From Alkalihalobacillus pseudalcaliphilus (GTDB lineage: Bacteria; Bacillota; Bacilli; Bacillales; Bacillaceae_D), in assembly GCF_028610675.1 (NCBI RefSeq), contig NZ_JAQQWS010000007.1, positions 133,461-197,460 on the forward strand: a stretch of 64,000 bases of DNA. Reading direction: 5' to 3'. How positions within the stretch are numbered: position 1 is the stretch's first letter; every line of letters begins with the position of its first letter. Of this stretch, positions 9,108-18,589 are shown piece by piece. Under the pieces are notes generated by a model. The model had not been told where the DNA came from. It did not search any database and was given only the letters and a program-made list of their open reading frames with translations. A program made the translations under genes and the position numbers.

Positions 9108-9479
9108 CTATTCCGTCAATTTCGCTAATGCTTCCGTCGCCTTCGGATCTCCGCTCAGTTTCATGAACTTGTCGACGGTTTTCTTGTAGAAAAAAGATTT
9201 CGTCACGACCTCGTTAGAGAGCTTAATGATTCCGTCTAGGTCGAGCTTTTCGGCTTCGAACGCTTTTTCGATTTCCGCTTCAATATGCGCGAGTGTAAAG
9301 TTTTGTTTAGCGTGGAATAGCCCTGCGTGTACGATATGCGGAAAAATGTCTAAGTCACCCATCATCGCAAGTCCGACTAGTCCCATTTGCCCGTTTTCGG
9401 AATGTTTGTCGAGATATTTAACCGACGCGTAAGTAAGCTTTAATTCGTATTCTTTTCCTTCAATTTCAAATGTCGCCAT
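9108..9479 (-). CDS. Tail assembly chaperone, G-type protein
   Basis: 123 residues starting MATFEIEGKEYELKLTY, a pattern common in Gram-positive phage tail chaperones that follow the major tail protein gene. The slippery TTTTTTC lies at codons 95-97 (Ser-Phe-Phe). Both the short G form and a longer GT form are expected. Confidence 0.8.
   Translation of the reverse strand: MATFEIEGKEYELKLTYASVKYLDKHSENGQMGLVGLAMMGDLDIFPHIVHAGLFHAKQNFTLAHIEAEIEKAFEAEKLDLDGIIKLSNEVVTKSFFYKKTVDKFMKLSGDPKATEALAKLTE
9189..9195 (-). other. Candidate programmed -1 frameshift site (T TTT TTC)
   Basis: The heptamer is in the correct register of the G gene (X XXY YYZ). After a -1 slip the frame reads CTA CAA GAA and stays open for 36 codons, through the end of G, into the T frame. 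Confidence 0.6.
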
Positions 9480-9510
9480 GTATAATCAACCGCCCTTTTC
9501 GGTAATTTTC

Positions 9511-9541
9511 GATAATAAAAAGACGCCCGTTAGGACGCCTT
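9511..9541 (-). terminator. Terminator after the major tail protein gene
   Basis: Minus strand AAGGCGTCC-TAAC-GGGCGTCTT (9-bp stem with G-T pairs) followed by TTTTTATTATC. It begins in the stop codon of the tail tube gene and may raise tube-protein output relative to downstream tail genes. Confidence 0.75.
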
Positions 9542-9983
9542 ATGGATTTACGTCTTGCGCACCTTCCGGAATTTCCGTGATAGTTTCTTTCGTGACTACC
9601 CCGTTAAGTTTCGCGGAAAGGTTATAGTTAGCGAACTCCCCGTTAGAGTAGGTTTTCTCAAACGACTGAATCATGTATTCGCCTTTTTCCGCTTCTAGCG
9701 TGCGCTTATTGATTTCGTAGATTTCGATGAATTTCTTTCCGCGGATAGCTTCTTTCGCGAAGTCAACGAAAGGATCTCCTTCGGTTACGATACCATCAAG
9801 CGAGACTTCTTCCGTTACTTTTCCGTAGTCTGCGCCTGCGCCGTCTTTCGTGTCTAGCTCGATTTCGTCCGCGCTGATATTACGCGATCCGTCTGTTTGG
9901 TTAAACGGTCTTACTAACGTATCCTCGTTCGCTATGATTTTTACCGCGAAAATTATCTCTTCGCCTTTATACGCTCTGCCCAA
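9540..9983 (-). CDS. Major tail (tube) protein, TP901-1-like family
   Basis: 147 residues from a TTG after AGGAGGCG. Features of the TP901-1 type tail protein include GDPFVDFAKEAIRGKKFIEI, a segment where residues are exchanged between ring subunits, and IQSFEKTYSNGEF. It polymerises into the tail tube. A terminator follows directly, as is common for abundant structural proteins. Confidence 0.85.
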   Translation of the reverse strand: MGRAYKGEEIIFAVKIIANEDTLVRPFNQTDGSRNISADEIELDTKDGAGADYGKVTEEVSLDGIVTEGDPFVDFAKEAIRGKKFIEIYEINKRTLEAEKGEYMIQSFEKTYSNGEFANYNLSAKLNGVVTKETITEIPEGAQDVNP

Positions 9984-9985
9984 AT

Positions 9986-10420
9986 TTATCGCCTCCTGTT
10001 ATATGTGCGGTCTACCTCGATATCGAAGTAAACGCGATGATAATTTGTCACGTCCGCCACATTTTCAGGCGATATCGGTGTGACAGCCGTTAAATCACAT
10101 AAAAAAGACCCGATAATCGGCGCGGGTAATTGCGTCGTATCGAGTAAGTCAAATTCGTCAAATTTAAAAATGTCCGTCAGTTCGCTCTGCTTAAAGGCGC
10201 GGTCGCTCGCGGTCGACGCGTGATAGCCGACCTGGAATCGGTGTATTGTGCGTGCCGTTTCGCGACCTTTCGATATAAATGACTCGCCGTTTTGCATTTG
10301 CTCGACCGTGATAAACGGCTTTTCTGCCGGCAACTTAACGCCGTCAAATAACCATATCGCATTGATTCCGGTCGCCACCCGCAAATAATTAACGATTGAA
10401 AACGTAATAGCGTGCTGCAT
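9986..10420 (-). CDS. Tail terminator/tail completion protein
   Basis: 144 residues located just before the tube gene, the usual place of the tail terminator protein that caps the tail and joins it to the head connector. The sequence (INAIWLFDGVKLPAEKPFITVEQMQNG) fits the minor-capsid/tail-terminator families of Gram-positive siphophages. The call relies on position as well as resemblance. Confidence 0.65.
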   Translation of the reverse strand: MQHAITFSIVNYLRVATGINAIWLFDGVKLPAEKPFITVEQMQNGESFISKGRETARTIHRFQVGYHASTASDRAFKQSELTDIFKFDEFDLLDTTQLPAPIIGSFLCDLTAVTPISPENVADVTNYHRVYFDIEVDRTYNRRR

Positions 10421-10767
10421 TATTTACCGAACTCCTTTACGCGACGTTCAATCGCATCTCGGTAATCTTGGCGGTGTTCCCATACCGCTTTACGAATAAA
10501 GCCTTTACGTGCGACATGTTCGTATTCTTGGCGTCGAGCATACGGTAAGTTCGACCCCCACGTCCAAAGCATCAACTTTTCGCGCCGCACACTCGCGATA
10601 ATAGAGTTACGTAAAAAGCCGCGGTAGACCGGAGCCATTTCCGCGGATGAGTTCGCCATTTTTGTCGCGTAGGCTTCGGTGATGCGGTCGATGTCGCGGT
10701 CAAGAGTGCCGCTGTCTAATTTTTTAATGAGTTCGCTAACTCCGTGTATGCTGACGTTCATCTTCAT
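10420..10767 (-). CDS. HK97 gp10-like neck/tail protein
   Basis: 115 residues with a conserved basic core (MAPVYRGFLRNSIIASV). This pattern is typical of HK97 gp10-type head-tail joining proteins. Its ATG follows AGCGAGG, and its stop overlaps the start of the tail terminator gene. Confidence 0.72.
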   Translation of the reverse strand: MKMNVSIHGVSELIKKLDSGTLDRDIDRITEAYATKMANSSAEMAPVYRGFLRNSIIASVRREKLMLWTWGSNLPYARRQEYEHVARKGFIRKAVWEHRQDYRDAIERRVKEFGK

Positions 10768-11159
10768 ACGCGTCGCCTCGCTAAAAATTCAACGCGATTT
10801 CGAACGCCGATACCTTTTTTGTCCTGCGCGATTAACTCGTAATCTTTGTCGTCATGTTCGACGTATCTTAGCGCGGCATAAATGTCGATAATTAAGTCGA
10901 TATCTACGCTAAACCAAAGATCGCCGACTACCGCCTCTATTCCGCCGACTAAAATTCGCTCGGCTTTTGATAGCGATGACACTTCCGTCACAACTGCGTT
11001 AACATTACGAGTACCTCCACCTGTTCCCTGTATCGGCTCGTTAGTGAACGGGTCGCGGTCGGGCTTTCCTTCGTAAGTGACCGTAATTAATCTTTCGCGT
11101 CCGGCGACCACTTCCCGCCTAGTGGCGCGTATAAATTCGATATCCTCTTGCGTTAACAT
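10764..11159 (-). CDS. Head-tail connector/stopper protein
   Basis: 131 residues from ATG (MLTQEDIEFIRATRR), chosen because GAGGTGG lies 5 nt upstream and the ATG shares a base with the previous stop (TAATG). It resembles head-closure (stopper) proteins of siphophages and sits at the expected place between the minor head gene and the gp10-like gene. Confidence 0.65.
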   Translation of the reverse strand: MLTQEDIEFIRATRREVVAGRERLITVTYEGKPDRDPFTNEPIQGTGGGTRNVNAVVTEVSSLSKAERILVGGIEAVVGDLWFSVDIDLIIDIYAALRYVEHDDKDYELIAQDKKGIGVRNRVEFLARRRV

Positions 11160-11959
11160 TACAACCACCTCGAATCTATTTCGTATGTCACGTATGAGGT
11201 GCAGTTTGGATGCGGATTGTAAACGTCGGAATCGCCCGGCAAGAATACGCCCTTACCGAGTCCATACCGATCCTCATTCGCGAGGTCTACGCAACCTTTT
11301 GAACGTTTTATTCCGGGGTGAAGGCGCAAGCCCGTTACGACTTCGGAGGCTTTCGCGTTAAAGTCGGCAGCCGCTCGATACGCCGTATTCCCTTCCGTGA
11401 CGACTAGGCGCTCTATCTTCCACGTATCATTATCGTGTACGCGACGGACATTTCGTATCATAGTGCCGACCGATTCTCCGCGTAAAATGTCCGTACGTAA
11501 GACGGACGCTATCTTGTCCCGTTCATCGCCTGCCAAGCGCCAAACACGGTCAGATAGCACAAGTCCATCCGACTCAAAGCGCCGAGCTACGTAATTAACG
11601 ACTTGGCGGTTAATTTGCTCCATATTCGCGGTCACGCCGGCTGACCCGATTGCCCGCTCTAATCCGTTGTTAATTCGGGTCGTCGTCCAGTCCGCCGTTT
11701 CCGTGATTATCCCGCTCATAGCTGCGTCGCCGTATCTACGTATGTTCCGCTCCACTTCGTCAAGCTCGCGTAGTAACCGGTTAAGTCTCCGCCTCTCAAT
11801 CGAGCCGTCAGCGCCCGCAAAGTCCGCAAGCAAGTCGGCTATGTCGCCCCGCACACGACCAATTTCTCGAATCGCATATGCTTGTTGTTTCGCGTTAAGC
11901 TTTCCGTGTTGGTCGCTTACCCGGCGGAGTATAGCGTCGAGCCGTTCCTGATTCGTCAT
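11159..11959 (-). CDS. Minor head protein (SPP1 gp7/Mu F-like)
   Basis: 266 residues. A long helical N-terminus is followed by the Mu F-type domain with WKIERLVVTEGNTAYR and a C-terminal HPNCTSYVTYEI. Proteins of this family are carried inside the head and help DNA exit. In most phages this gene lies beside the portal; here it is downstream of the capsid gene, a rearranged head module. Confidence 0.78.
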   Translation of the reverse strand: MTNQERLDAILRRVSDQHGKLNAKQQAYAIREIGRVRGDIADLLADFAGADGSIERRRLNRLLRELDEVERNIRRYGDAAMSGIITETADWTTTRINNGLERAIGSAGVTANMEQINRQVVNYVARRFESDGLVLSDRVWRLAGDERDKIASVLRTDILRGESVGTMIRNVRRVHDNDTWKIERLVVTEGNTAYRAAADFNAKASEVVTGLRLHPGIKRSKGCVDLANEDRYGLGKGVFLPGDSDVYNPHPNCTSYVTYEIDSRWL

Positions 11960-12330
11960 CGGTCTTGTCTCCGCGGTGCTTTAAACGTACTAAACCTCGC
12001 ACGATCCTCCGCTATTTTACGCCTGTGCTCAATTCGTAATTCACGCGCTAGCTTTCGATAATTGTCCGAGATCATCGACTTATTGACCGCTTCCTCGCCG
12101 TCCGTATACTGGAAATAATGCCCGACTTGCGCCGCGATTTGAAAACATCCGTCACCTTGCGCGTATAGTAAGATTTTAGCCGTATCTATTTCGGGGACGT
12201 CGGACGTGTCGCTATAGCCGTGATAAATCATCGACTCTATAACCCACGTAGCCACGTCCTCGTCCGTTACCCCCGGAACCGCTCGAAAGCGAGCGAGCAA
12301 ACGCGTTTTTAAGTCGTCTATAGTCGCCAT
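11956..12330 (-). CDS. Head-tail adaptor protein (probable)
   Basis: 124 residues. The N-terminus (LLARFRAVPGVTDEDVATWV) and the length fit the small helical adaptor proteins that bind under the portal. It lies between the capsid and minor head genes. The call is mainly by position and length. Confidence 0.5.
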   Translation of the reverse strand: MATIDDLKTRLLARFRAVPGVTDEDVATWVIESMIYHGYSDTSDVPEIDTAKILLYAQGDGCFQIAAQVGHYFQYTDGEEAVNKSMISDNYRKLARELRIEHRRKIAEDRARFSTFKAPRRQDR

Positions 12331-12342
12331 CCGACCGCCTCC

Positions 12343-12522
12343 TTATTCTTCGTCTTTTTTCGTTGCTTTAGGCTTACGTTTAGGGGTCGCTTTAACAACG
12401 ACCTCCTTCGCGTAGCCAATTCCGATTAAATAAGCCGCGTCTTTTGACTCGACCGTTAATTGCTCGCCTTTACGCTTGCCGTCGATAACAGCGTCAAGGA
12501 CTTCGATTTTAACTTGCGCCAT
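12343..12522 (-). CDS. Small head-region protein (59 aa), unknown
   Basis: MAQVKIEVLDAVIDGKRKG then a lysine-rich tail. Its ATG overlaps the capsid stop (TAATG), and no separate strong ribosome site is visible, so it is probably translated by coupling. The gene order capsid-small basic protein-adaptor is common in siphophages, where the small protein may be a head accessory factor. Confidence 0.7.
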   Translation of the reverse strand: MAQVKIEVLDAVIDGKRKGEQLTVESKDAAYLIGIGYAKEVVVKATPKRKPKATKKDEE

Positions 12523-13535
12523 TATACGCTATATACGTCCGCGTGGAAGATTAGCGCAGGGTCCTCGACGGCAGGGAAGCCCGCAGCTACAGCACGTAAA
12601 ATTGATTGGATCGGCTCGTCAACGTCTTTCGCCTCTAATACGATGCCCGGCTGGAATCCGTTTTCTACCGTTGGTCCGACTAAGAAGTTACCTACGCCTT
12701 CGCTTAGGAATACTATGCGATTTTCCGGCATGAACTCGATTACTTCTTGCTCGCCTGTGTAGATGTCTTTTACCGTTACCTTGCGGTCGTCAACGATTTG
12801 GATAGTCGGTAAGCCGTAGCCTTGTAATACTTCGTTTAATTGCGCTTGATTTACGCGTGTTACTCCGTCAGGACGACCGGCTTCAACTACGATGTTAAGG
12901 TTACGTAAAAGCTTTGCGTTAGCTTCGCGCGACATCAAGATTACGCTTGGACGTTGACCAGTCGAATCAACATACGTGTCAACCCACGATAAAAGGTCGC
13001 CTACTACGTCACGGTTAACGTCGTTCCACCCTTCGCCCGTTAGCGCTACTTTGTGCTCGGCAGGGATTCCGAAATCTACGGCAACTTTTACGCCGTTTTT
13101 GTTATACGCGAAAGTACCTTTCGTTAATGCCTCCATTTTGATTACGTCAATACGACGACTAATAGCTTCGACCAGATCAAGTCCTTTTACTGTTAAACGT
13201 TCAACCATTGCGGACTTCTCACCGTTGTTACGAGCTTGGTGTAACGCAAGTAATTCGGACTCCGTTGCGATGTACTTTAACCCCATTTTCGCGATTTCAC
13301 CGGACATGCTTGCTACTGCGTCACGGTCAACTACCGGCGGCTCTGAACCGTAACCGATCATCGCGCCGATGTGCTTAGATTTTTTGATAACGTCATACGC
13401 GAAAGTATTCGAATACGTATTCTCGTTCGGTAAGAAACGGTCGCCTAAAGTTTCTGTGCGGTCTTGAATTGATTCGTCGATTAATCCTTTAAGATAAGGT
13501 TTTTGAAATTGCTCTAAATGTGTGATACCAGCCAT
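12522..13535 (-). CDS. Major capsid protein (lambda gpE-like)
   Basis: 337 residues with the features of the phage E-type capsid family: MAGITHLEQFQKPYL at the N-terminus, a central region on inter-strand contacts, and VGPTVENGFQPGIV near the C-terminus. It lies after the decoration protein gene, as in lambda (D-E). It forms the icosahedral shell around the scaffold. Confidence 0.9.
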   Translation of the reverse strand: MAGITHLEQFQKPYLKGLIDESIQDRTETLGDRFLPNENTYSNTFAYDVIKKSKHIGAMIGYGSEPPVVDRDAVASMSGEIAKMGLKYIATESELLALHQARNNGEKSAMVERLTVKGLDLVEAISRRIDVIKMEALTKGTFAYNKNGVKVAVDFGIPAEHKVALTGEGWNDVNRDVVGDLLSWVDTYVDSTGQRPSVILMSREANAKLLRNLNIVVEAGRPDGVTRVNQAQLNEVLQGYGLPTIQIVDDRKVTVKDIYTGEQEVIEFMPENRIVFLSEGVGNFLVGPTVENGFQPGIVLEAKDVDEPIQSILRAVAAGFPAVEDPALIFHADVYSV

Positions 13536-13572
13536 GATATAAAATTCCCCCTAATATTGTTTTTGGTCAAAG

Positions 13573-13600
13573 AAAAAAGACGCCCGATTTACGGTGCGTC
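13573..13600 (-). terminator. Terminator between decoration and capsid genes
   Basis: Minus strand GACGC-A-CCG-TAAAT-CGG-GCGTC then TTTTTT. It is placed upstream of the capsid gene, so partial read-through would set the decoration:capsid ratio. Confidence 0.7.
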
Positions 13601-13603
13601 CGA

Positions 13604-13975
13604 TTAAACGTGATTTACATAACGAATTAGTGGTTTTGTCGCTTCTTTAAATTCCGCAGTTACATTACTCGGTAACTTAGCTTCGTATACTGATCCGCGA
13701 ACAATTACCTCGCCAACGATTTCGTCGTTAACACCGTCAACGTTTACGTCAATGTTCAAAATTCCTAACTCGCTGTACTCGCCTACCGCGTCGAAGATTT
13801 CCCATTTCCCGTTAGCTTTCTTGCCGATTGCAGAACCTAACTCGACGTAAGTGGCTCCGATTGCAGCAGCGTCTAAAGTTGCGCCAGCTTCCACGAATTG
13901 TAAATGCTGAGACGCGAGAATGTTTTTACCGCCAACGAAATCCGTGCGGCTAGTTTGTAAATTATAAGAACCCAT
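13604..13975 (-). CDS. Head decoration protein (lambda gpD-like)
   Basis: 123 residues beginning MGSYNLQTSRTDFVGG, with AGATLDAAAIGAT and a beta-rich C-terminus. Its size and place directly before the capsid gene fit head decoration proteins that clamp the expanded capsid. Confidence 0.75.
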   Translation of the reverse strand: MGSYNLQTSRTDFVGGKNILASQHLQFVEAGATLDAAAIGATYVELGSAIGKKANGKWEIFDAVGEYSELGILNIDVNVDGVNDEIVGEVIVRGSVYEAKLPSNVTAEFKEATKPLIRYVNHV

Positions 13976-14020
13976 TACTTAATTCCCCCTGTTATTTAAT
14001 ATTTAAAGTCAACGAACCGC

Positions 14021-14596
14021 CTACTTACGTAAACGACCCGACGCTTTCAATTGTTGGTAATATGATTTCGCTTTCGTTTCCGGTTCTAAGATCGTCGACT
14101 CCTGACGTGAGTTTCCATTTAATATCGGGTCAACTCCACCTTGTTTCGGCGCGATATCCGCCTTTAATTCCGCTAATGATGCTCTTAGTTCCTCGTCCGT
14201 TTCGCCTTCGAGATACTTTCCATACTTAGCGATTTGCTCGTCTGTGTAACCGGCTTTAGCAAGCATAGCTTCTTTCTTCGCGTTAAATGCCGATTGCTTA
14301 ATTTCAGCGAGCTGTTCTTGCGACTTATCGTAAAGCTCTTTCCATTGCTGCTTGTCCGCTAAGTCTTTCGTTTCCTCCGCCTGCTTCGCTTCTTCGAACT
14401 CTTTTAACTGACGCTTTAAGTCGTTTACTTCGTCAATCTTCTCTTTAAAGCGATCATACGGAACTTTTTGCTTCTTAGTAGGACTTTCTCCTTCCGGAGT
14501 CTCTTCCGGTTGTTCATTCACGTTCTGCTCCGTTGGTTCTTCGTTTGGTTCCGCGAAATACTGCAAATTAATCGGTAATAGCATACGTTTTTTCAT
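14021..14596 (-). CDS. Head scaffolding protein
   Basis: 191 residues, highly charged and coiled (residues ~45-120). The start MKKRMLLPINLQYFAEP is the typical opening of gp20-type scaffolds in Gram-positive phages (LQxFAE). It guides capsid assembly and is then lost. It sits between portal and capsid genes as expected. Confidence 0.88.
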   Translation of the reverse strand: MKKRMLLPINLQYFAEPNEEPTEQNVNEQPEETPEGESPTKKQKVPYDRFKEKIDEVNDLKRQLKEFEEAKQAEETKDLADKQQWKELYDKSQEQLAEIKQSAFNAKKEAMLAKAGYTDEQIAKYGKYLEGETDEELRASLAELKADIAPKQGGVDPILNGNSRQESTILEPETKAKSYYQQLKASGRLRK

Positions 14597-14611
14597 TTGT
14601 TCCTCCTATTT

Positions 14612-16186
14612 TTACGTCAACTCGGACGAGGGTTCTTCGCCTTCTAATCCTGCGTATGGGTCGATTCTTTCTCGACGTGACGCGCGTTCGTTGGCGATTT
14701 CTTGCTTTTTGGCGCTGACGTTTTCGACGCCAAGTCGGTTCATTGCGCCTGCTTGCGATTCTAGTTCAGCATCCATTTCGAGAGTTAGTAAGTTTACGAG
14801 TTCTTGGCGATTATCCGGTAAAGGTAAGACAAAACGCATCTCATTCGCATAGTTCGTTCCAATAGATTTAACGACATTTCGGTCGTACGCGAAGTTAGGT
14901 CGAGCTGACCGCGCCTGCATATAACGGATAGTCTTTTCGTGTAGCTCCGATAATCTCGGCCCCCATACGAGCCAATGTTCCTCGGTTTCTTGGATAATGT
15001 CTTGAAATAATACGTGTAAAGCGTCCGCGTTCAGCCCGCCGAAGTTTAGCTCTTGCGGGACAATTTGCGGTAATGACGTGATTTCATGTAAAGCGCCTTT
15101 TACTCGCGAATACTGATCCTTAAACGCTTCTTTCCAACGGAAACCGCCTTCGATTTTTTCGACTTGGGGAGCTGCTCCGTCAAATGTTCCGCGTAACTCT
15201 AAAATAGAGCCGGGCGCTACTTTAATACCGTCGCTCGTACCTTCAGCCGCGTTTATTAGCGCGGTCATCGAAAACATTTCGAATTTTAACGAGTCGATTG
15301 CGTCCTCATTCATCGCGTTAAGGACGTCGGTTTGCGACTTCATGTCCTCGATTTCGCTCACGTCGCCGTGCTCGCCCGTTAAGTCTGTAACCGGAAATAG
15401 TACTACCGGAATAAAATCTAGCTGTAAACTCTCTTTCTTGGTAACGGTTTTATAGACAGATAAGTCTTGACGATAGATTTTCTCTTCGAGATAACAAAAG
15501 CCGTCGTCCTCCATCGTGTACGATTGCTTTTGGATTAACGGCTCCTCGTCGACCATTTTCGTTTTAATAAAGTGAACCGCGAGCAAGTCCTCGAAATCAT
15601 CCTCGGAAAATACCGGCACCACTTTATCGTCCGATTCGAATATCCAGCGCATTTTACCATTACGAGGATTAAACGCGATTTTACATGCGACACGTCCCGC
15701 GATTAAACGATCTCTCGCCGCCTGTAATAATCGTTCGCGCATCTTGTTTTCGCGCCATAAATCGTATAATAAACGCTCATACTTTTCGGCACGCTCGTTT
15801 TCGGATTTCTGAGCGGTTGACGGCTCATATTCAGGCTTGGCGGCTTCGGCTACGTCGTCTATTTGCGTCGGCGGTACGCTTATTCCATGCTGACCGCCCA
15901 TTTGCCAGCGAGCTTTACGTTTGATAAACGACTTAAAATAGTTCGTCGTGTAACGCGTGGGATCGTAATCCATTCCGAAAGGTCGCGGTAAATCTTTCGC
16001 GGGGACAAGTGCGCCCGTTTCCGGGTCTACGTGTTGCTTTCCGTCATAGTAATCGTAGTTCCGTAGTTGCTGTTGTATTCGTGCCCACGTCTGCTTACCT
16101 AGCGCTTGCTGAAACGGCGAAAATAACAAATCGTCCATCTCCGGCGGCGACATAATGTTATAGTCGGGCTGTATTCGGATTGCCAT
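14612..16186 (-). CDS. Portal protein (SPP1 gp6-like)
   Basis: 524 residues of the SPP1 Gp6 portal family: an N-terminal clip/wing region (YDYYDGKQHVDPETG), IPVVLFPVTDLTGEHGD, the central GGLNADALHVLFQDI and a C-terminal helical crown (ENVSAKKQEIANERASRR). It forms the dodecameric gate at one head vertex through which terminase pumps DNA. Confidence 0.9.
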   Translation of the reverse strand: MAIRIQPDYNIMSPPEMDDLLFSPFQQALGKQTWARIQQQLRNYDYYDGKQHVDPETGALVPAKDLPRPFGMDYDPTRYTTNYFKSFIKRKARWQMGGQHGISVPPTQIDDVAEAAKPEYEPSTAQKSENERAEKYERLLYDLWRENKMRERLLQAARDRLIAGRVACKIAFNPRNGKMRWIFESDDKVVPVFSEDDFEDLLAVHFIKTKMVDEEPLIQKQSYTMEDDGFCYLEEKIYRQDLSVYKTVTKKESLQLDFIPVVLFPVTDLTGEHGDVSEIEDMKSQTDVLNAMNEDAIDSLKFEMFSMTALINAAEGTSDGIKVAPGSILELRGTFDGAAPQVEKIEGGFRWKEAFKDQYSRVKGALHEITSLPQIVPQELNFGGLNADALHVLFQDIIQETEEHWLVWGPRLSELHEKTIRYMQARSARPNFAYDRNVVKSIGTNYANEMRFVLPLPDNRQELVNLLTLEMDAELESQAGAMNRLGVENVSAKKQEIANERASRRERIDPYAGLEGEEPSSELT

Positions 16187-16200
16187 ACGCTACCTCCTTT

Positions 16201-17913
16201 CTAACGTGTTCTTGTTTTAAGCGTGCGTACAACGGATTTGCTGGACTTAGCAATTTTATACGCGTCTGCTAAAGCGTCCGGTCCGTCGTCGTGATTATGG
16301 TTCGGGTACAATTCGAGCATTTCGAGCAATAGTCGCTGGCTACGCATAAACCGAATACGCCCCGACTTAATTTCCGGTTCCAGCGCTTCAATACGTAATT
16401 GCTTACGGATTTTCTGCTTCACTTGCTTTAAACGCGTATGAGCGGGGTATCCGTGTTTTTGCAGCTCTTCGCCTAACTTTTCCGCGAACCATTCTTGAAA
16501 TTGCTGTGACTCGACTGCGATGGCTTCGTATTGATACTTAAGCGCCCGCTTGACGATTTCTTGCATAAACGCGTCCGGCTTCTGTTTCGCGATATACGTA
16601 TCAACGACATAACAAACCGGCGAATCCGGGCGCTTTGCCAACGTAATAATGGCGGAATAGTCCCCGCGTTCTTTACCCATCGCTAAGTCGACGGCGGCGT
16701 AAAAGTCGTAGTGGAAACGCGTAAAATCGATGTCCGATTCGACGAAGTAAACGAAATCCTCGGCACGAAAAACCTGCGATTCTTCATCGACCGGATTTCC
16801 GAGGTATTCCTGATTGAACGCCCTTGCGCCCATATCTTCGCGTTTTTCCATAAAGTATTTGTACGAGTACATTTCCGGCCATAAGACCTCGGCGCCTCTG
16901 TCCATCTCTTTCCGGTGCTTTTCGTAAAAGGCGTCGGAGTTTTCTTTAGCCTTCGGGTCATCTGCGTTATATAGCGCTTGCCATTCGTCCCATAAATCCT
17001 CGCGTTCAGACCACGACAAAATAGCGGGGAATTTGCGCGATACAAAGTCTTTCCGCTTGTTGAGTACGTGATTCAGTAAACTATCGTAATGGACAATCGT
17101 TCCCATGTAGATACAACGCCCGCCAAAGCCGAGCGCTTCGAGCATTTCTGACCGGAACCAATGTAAATTCTTCGCGCGTAATTCCGGCGTGTTCGTGTTC
17201 TCGCCCGATTCGAGGTCATCGAGTATAAATAAGCCGGGTCGCTCCGACAAATGACGTAGTCCGCGCATTTGCGTGCCGATACCCTTCGCCTCAACCTTCG
17301 TGCCTGTCGCGGTAATAAATTCGTACTTGTTATCGACTTCGTTCATCGACGGTTTTTCGTGCAACAACGCGCCAAAATCTTCGCGCAGCTTGTCGTTAAA
17401 TTTAAGCTGATTGACCGTCCATTTAATAAAGTCGCCCGCTACGTCGGTCGTTTCCGATACTTCTACGATGTACTTCTGCATCCGGTAGACGATTTGATGG
17501 CACAGATACGCGTTAGATAAATACGCCGTCTTTGCGTGCCGTCTACCTACCGACCACCCTACGTTAGAGTCGATGTCGCCCGCCGCTATTTGGTCGAGCA
17601 AGCCACATAGCTCGCGGTGGAAATTAGCCGCGCCCGCTAACGTCTGCCCCGCCGGGATTAAGTTCGATAGATTATCTGGGTTGCGGTCGTCGCTAAAGTA
17701 TTCGTACGTAAAAAAGAGCACATCGCGTTCGGCACGGTGCACTCGGTTCAAGCGTATTAATTCCTTTTTGTCCGCGATTAATAAATCGACGTGCGAGTCG
17801 CGAGCTGCGCCTTGTTTCCGCAGTTGTTCGAGTTTGACCACACGTTGGGCGAGCAATTCGATACGGGCTTCGCGTGCTGGGCGGTCGAGCCATTCTCCGT
17901 TGACTAGCGCCAA
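16201..17913 (-). CDS. terL: Terminase large subunit
   Basis: 570 residues from a TTG that begins right after the small-subunit stop. The ATPase half has a Walker A-like GWSVGRRHAKTA and Walker B LFILDDLES. The nuclease half has YAAVDLAMGKERGDYSAIIT (first Asp), AVESQQFQEWF and HDDGPDALADAYKIA (last Asp pair). It translocates DNA into the head and cuts it. Confidence 0.92.
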   Translation of the reverse strand: MALVNGEWLDRPAREARIELLAQRVVKLEQLRKQGAARDSHVDLLIADKKELIRLNRVHRAERDVLFFTYEYFSDDRNPDNLSNLIPAGQTLAGAANFHRELCGLLDQIAAGDIDSNVGWSVGRRHAKTAYLSNAYLCHQIVYRMQKYIVEVSETTDVAGDFIKWTVNQLKFNDKLREDFGALLHEKPSMNEVDNKYEFITATGTKVEAKGIGTQMRGLRHLSERPGLFILDDLESGENTNTPELRAKNLHWFRSEMLEALGFGGRCIYMGTIVHYDSLLNHVLNKRKDFVSRKFPAILSWSEREDLWDEWQALYNADDPKAKENSDAFYEKHRKEMDRGAEVLWPEMYSYKYFMEKREDMGARAFNQEYLGNPVDEESQVFRAEDFVYFVESDIDFTRFHYDFYAAVDLAMGKERGDYSAIITLAKRPDSPVCYVVDTYIAKQKPDAFMQEIVKRALKYQYEAIAVESQQFQEWFAEKLGEELQKHGYPAHTRLKQVKQKIRKQLRIEALEPEIKSGRIRFMRSQRLLLEMLELYPNHNHDDGPDALADAYKIAKSSKSVVRTLKTRTR

Positions 17914-18366
17914 TTAAGCGTCGTCCTTGCGCGTTAATTCTTCGAGTTCTTTGTCGAGCGCCGCCACGTCCGCCTCGATTTCTTCCGCAGTACGCGCCCC
18001 GCCCGTATTGATTTCGATTGCGTGCTCGGACTTGATAAAGCCCATCATTTTCGCGAATAAATCCAGTCCTTTTTGCGATGGTACTCCGTTGGTGCCTTCC
18101 ATCGACTTAATTAGCTGTCTCGCGAATATGCCTACAGCGTCACCTAAGTAATCCTTCGCAACTTCCTTTTTGTACTCGATAAATACTTGATTTTCTTTGC
18201 GCCATTTGTAAACGGTCGTACGGTCGTGTCCGACGGCTGCCGCGATTTCTTCCTGCGTTAACCGTTCCTCCTTCGGCTTTAGTTCGTTATCTAACAGCAA
18301 ATAGACCGCTTTTTGTTGGGCGGCCGTTAATTGTTCCGCGAGTTTATCGCGTCTAGTTTTCGCCAT
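17914..18366 (-). CDS. terS: Terminase small subunit (phBC6A51-type helix-turn-helix)
   Basis: 150 residues. The N-terminal helix-turn-helix (LTQEEIAAAVGHDRTTVYKWRKE) is the phBC6A51-type domain. The C-terminus is acidic and coiled. It recognises the packaging site on phage DNA, probably in the non-coding region just upstream. Confidence 0.82.
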   Translation of the reverse strand: MAKTRRDKLAEQLTAAQQKAVYLLLDNELKPKEERLTQEEIAAAVGHDRTTVYKWRKENQVFIEYKKEVAKDYLGDAVGIFARQLIKSMEGTNGVPSQKGLDLFAKMMGFIKSEHAIEINTGGARTAEEIEADVAALDKELEELTRKDDA

Positions 18367-18589
18367 GTGTCTGGCTCCTTTCGTTTTAGCGTGTAATTAG
18401 CGTTTTTAAGTCCGCCGAGGGTTATCGGTCTAGGGAACGCGAAAAACGCCTAAATCACCGTAGTTAGGACGGCAAAATCTAGGCGTGCTATGTTCGGCGA
18501 GGGCGAGAGTCCCCGAGATTTAAAAATTTGGCGGAAATGATTACGGGTCAGTCCGCCATAAAATGTCGAATGATGCCCCCGGGGTAACT

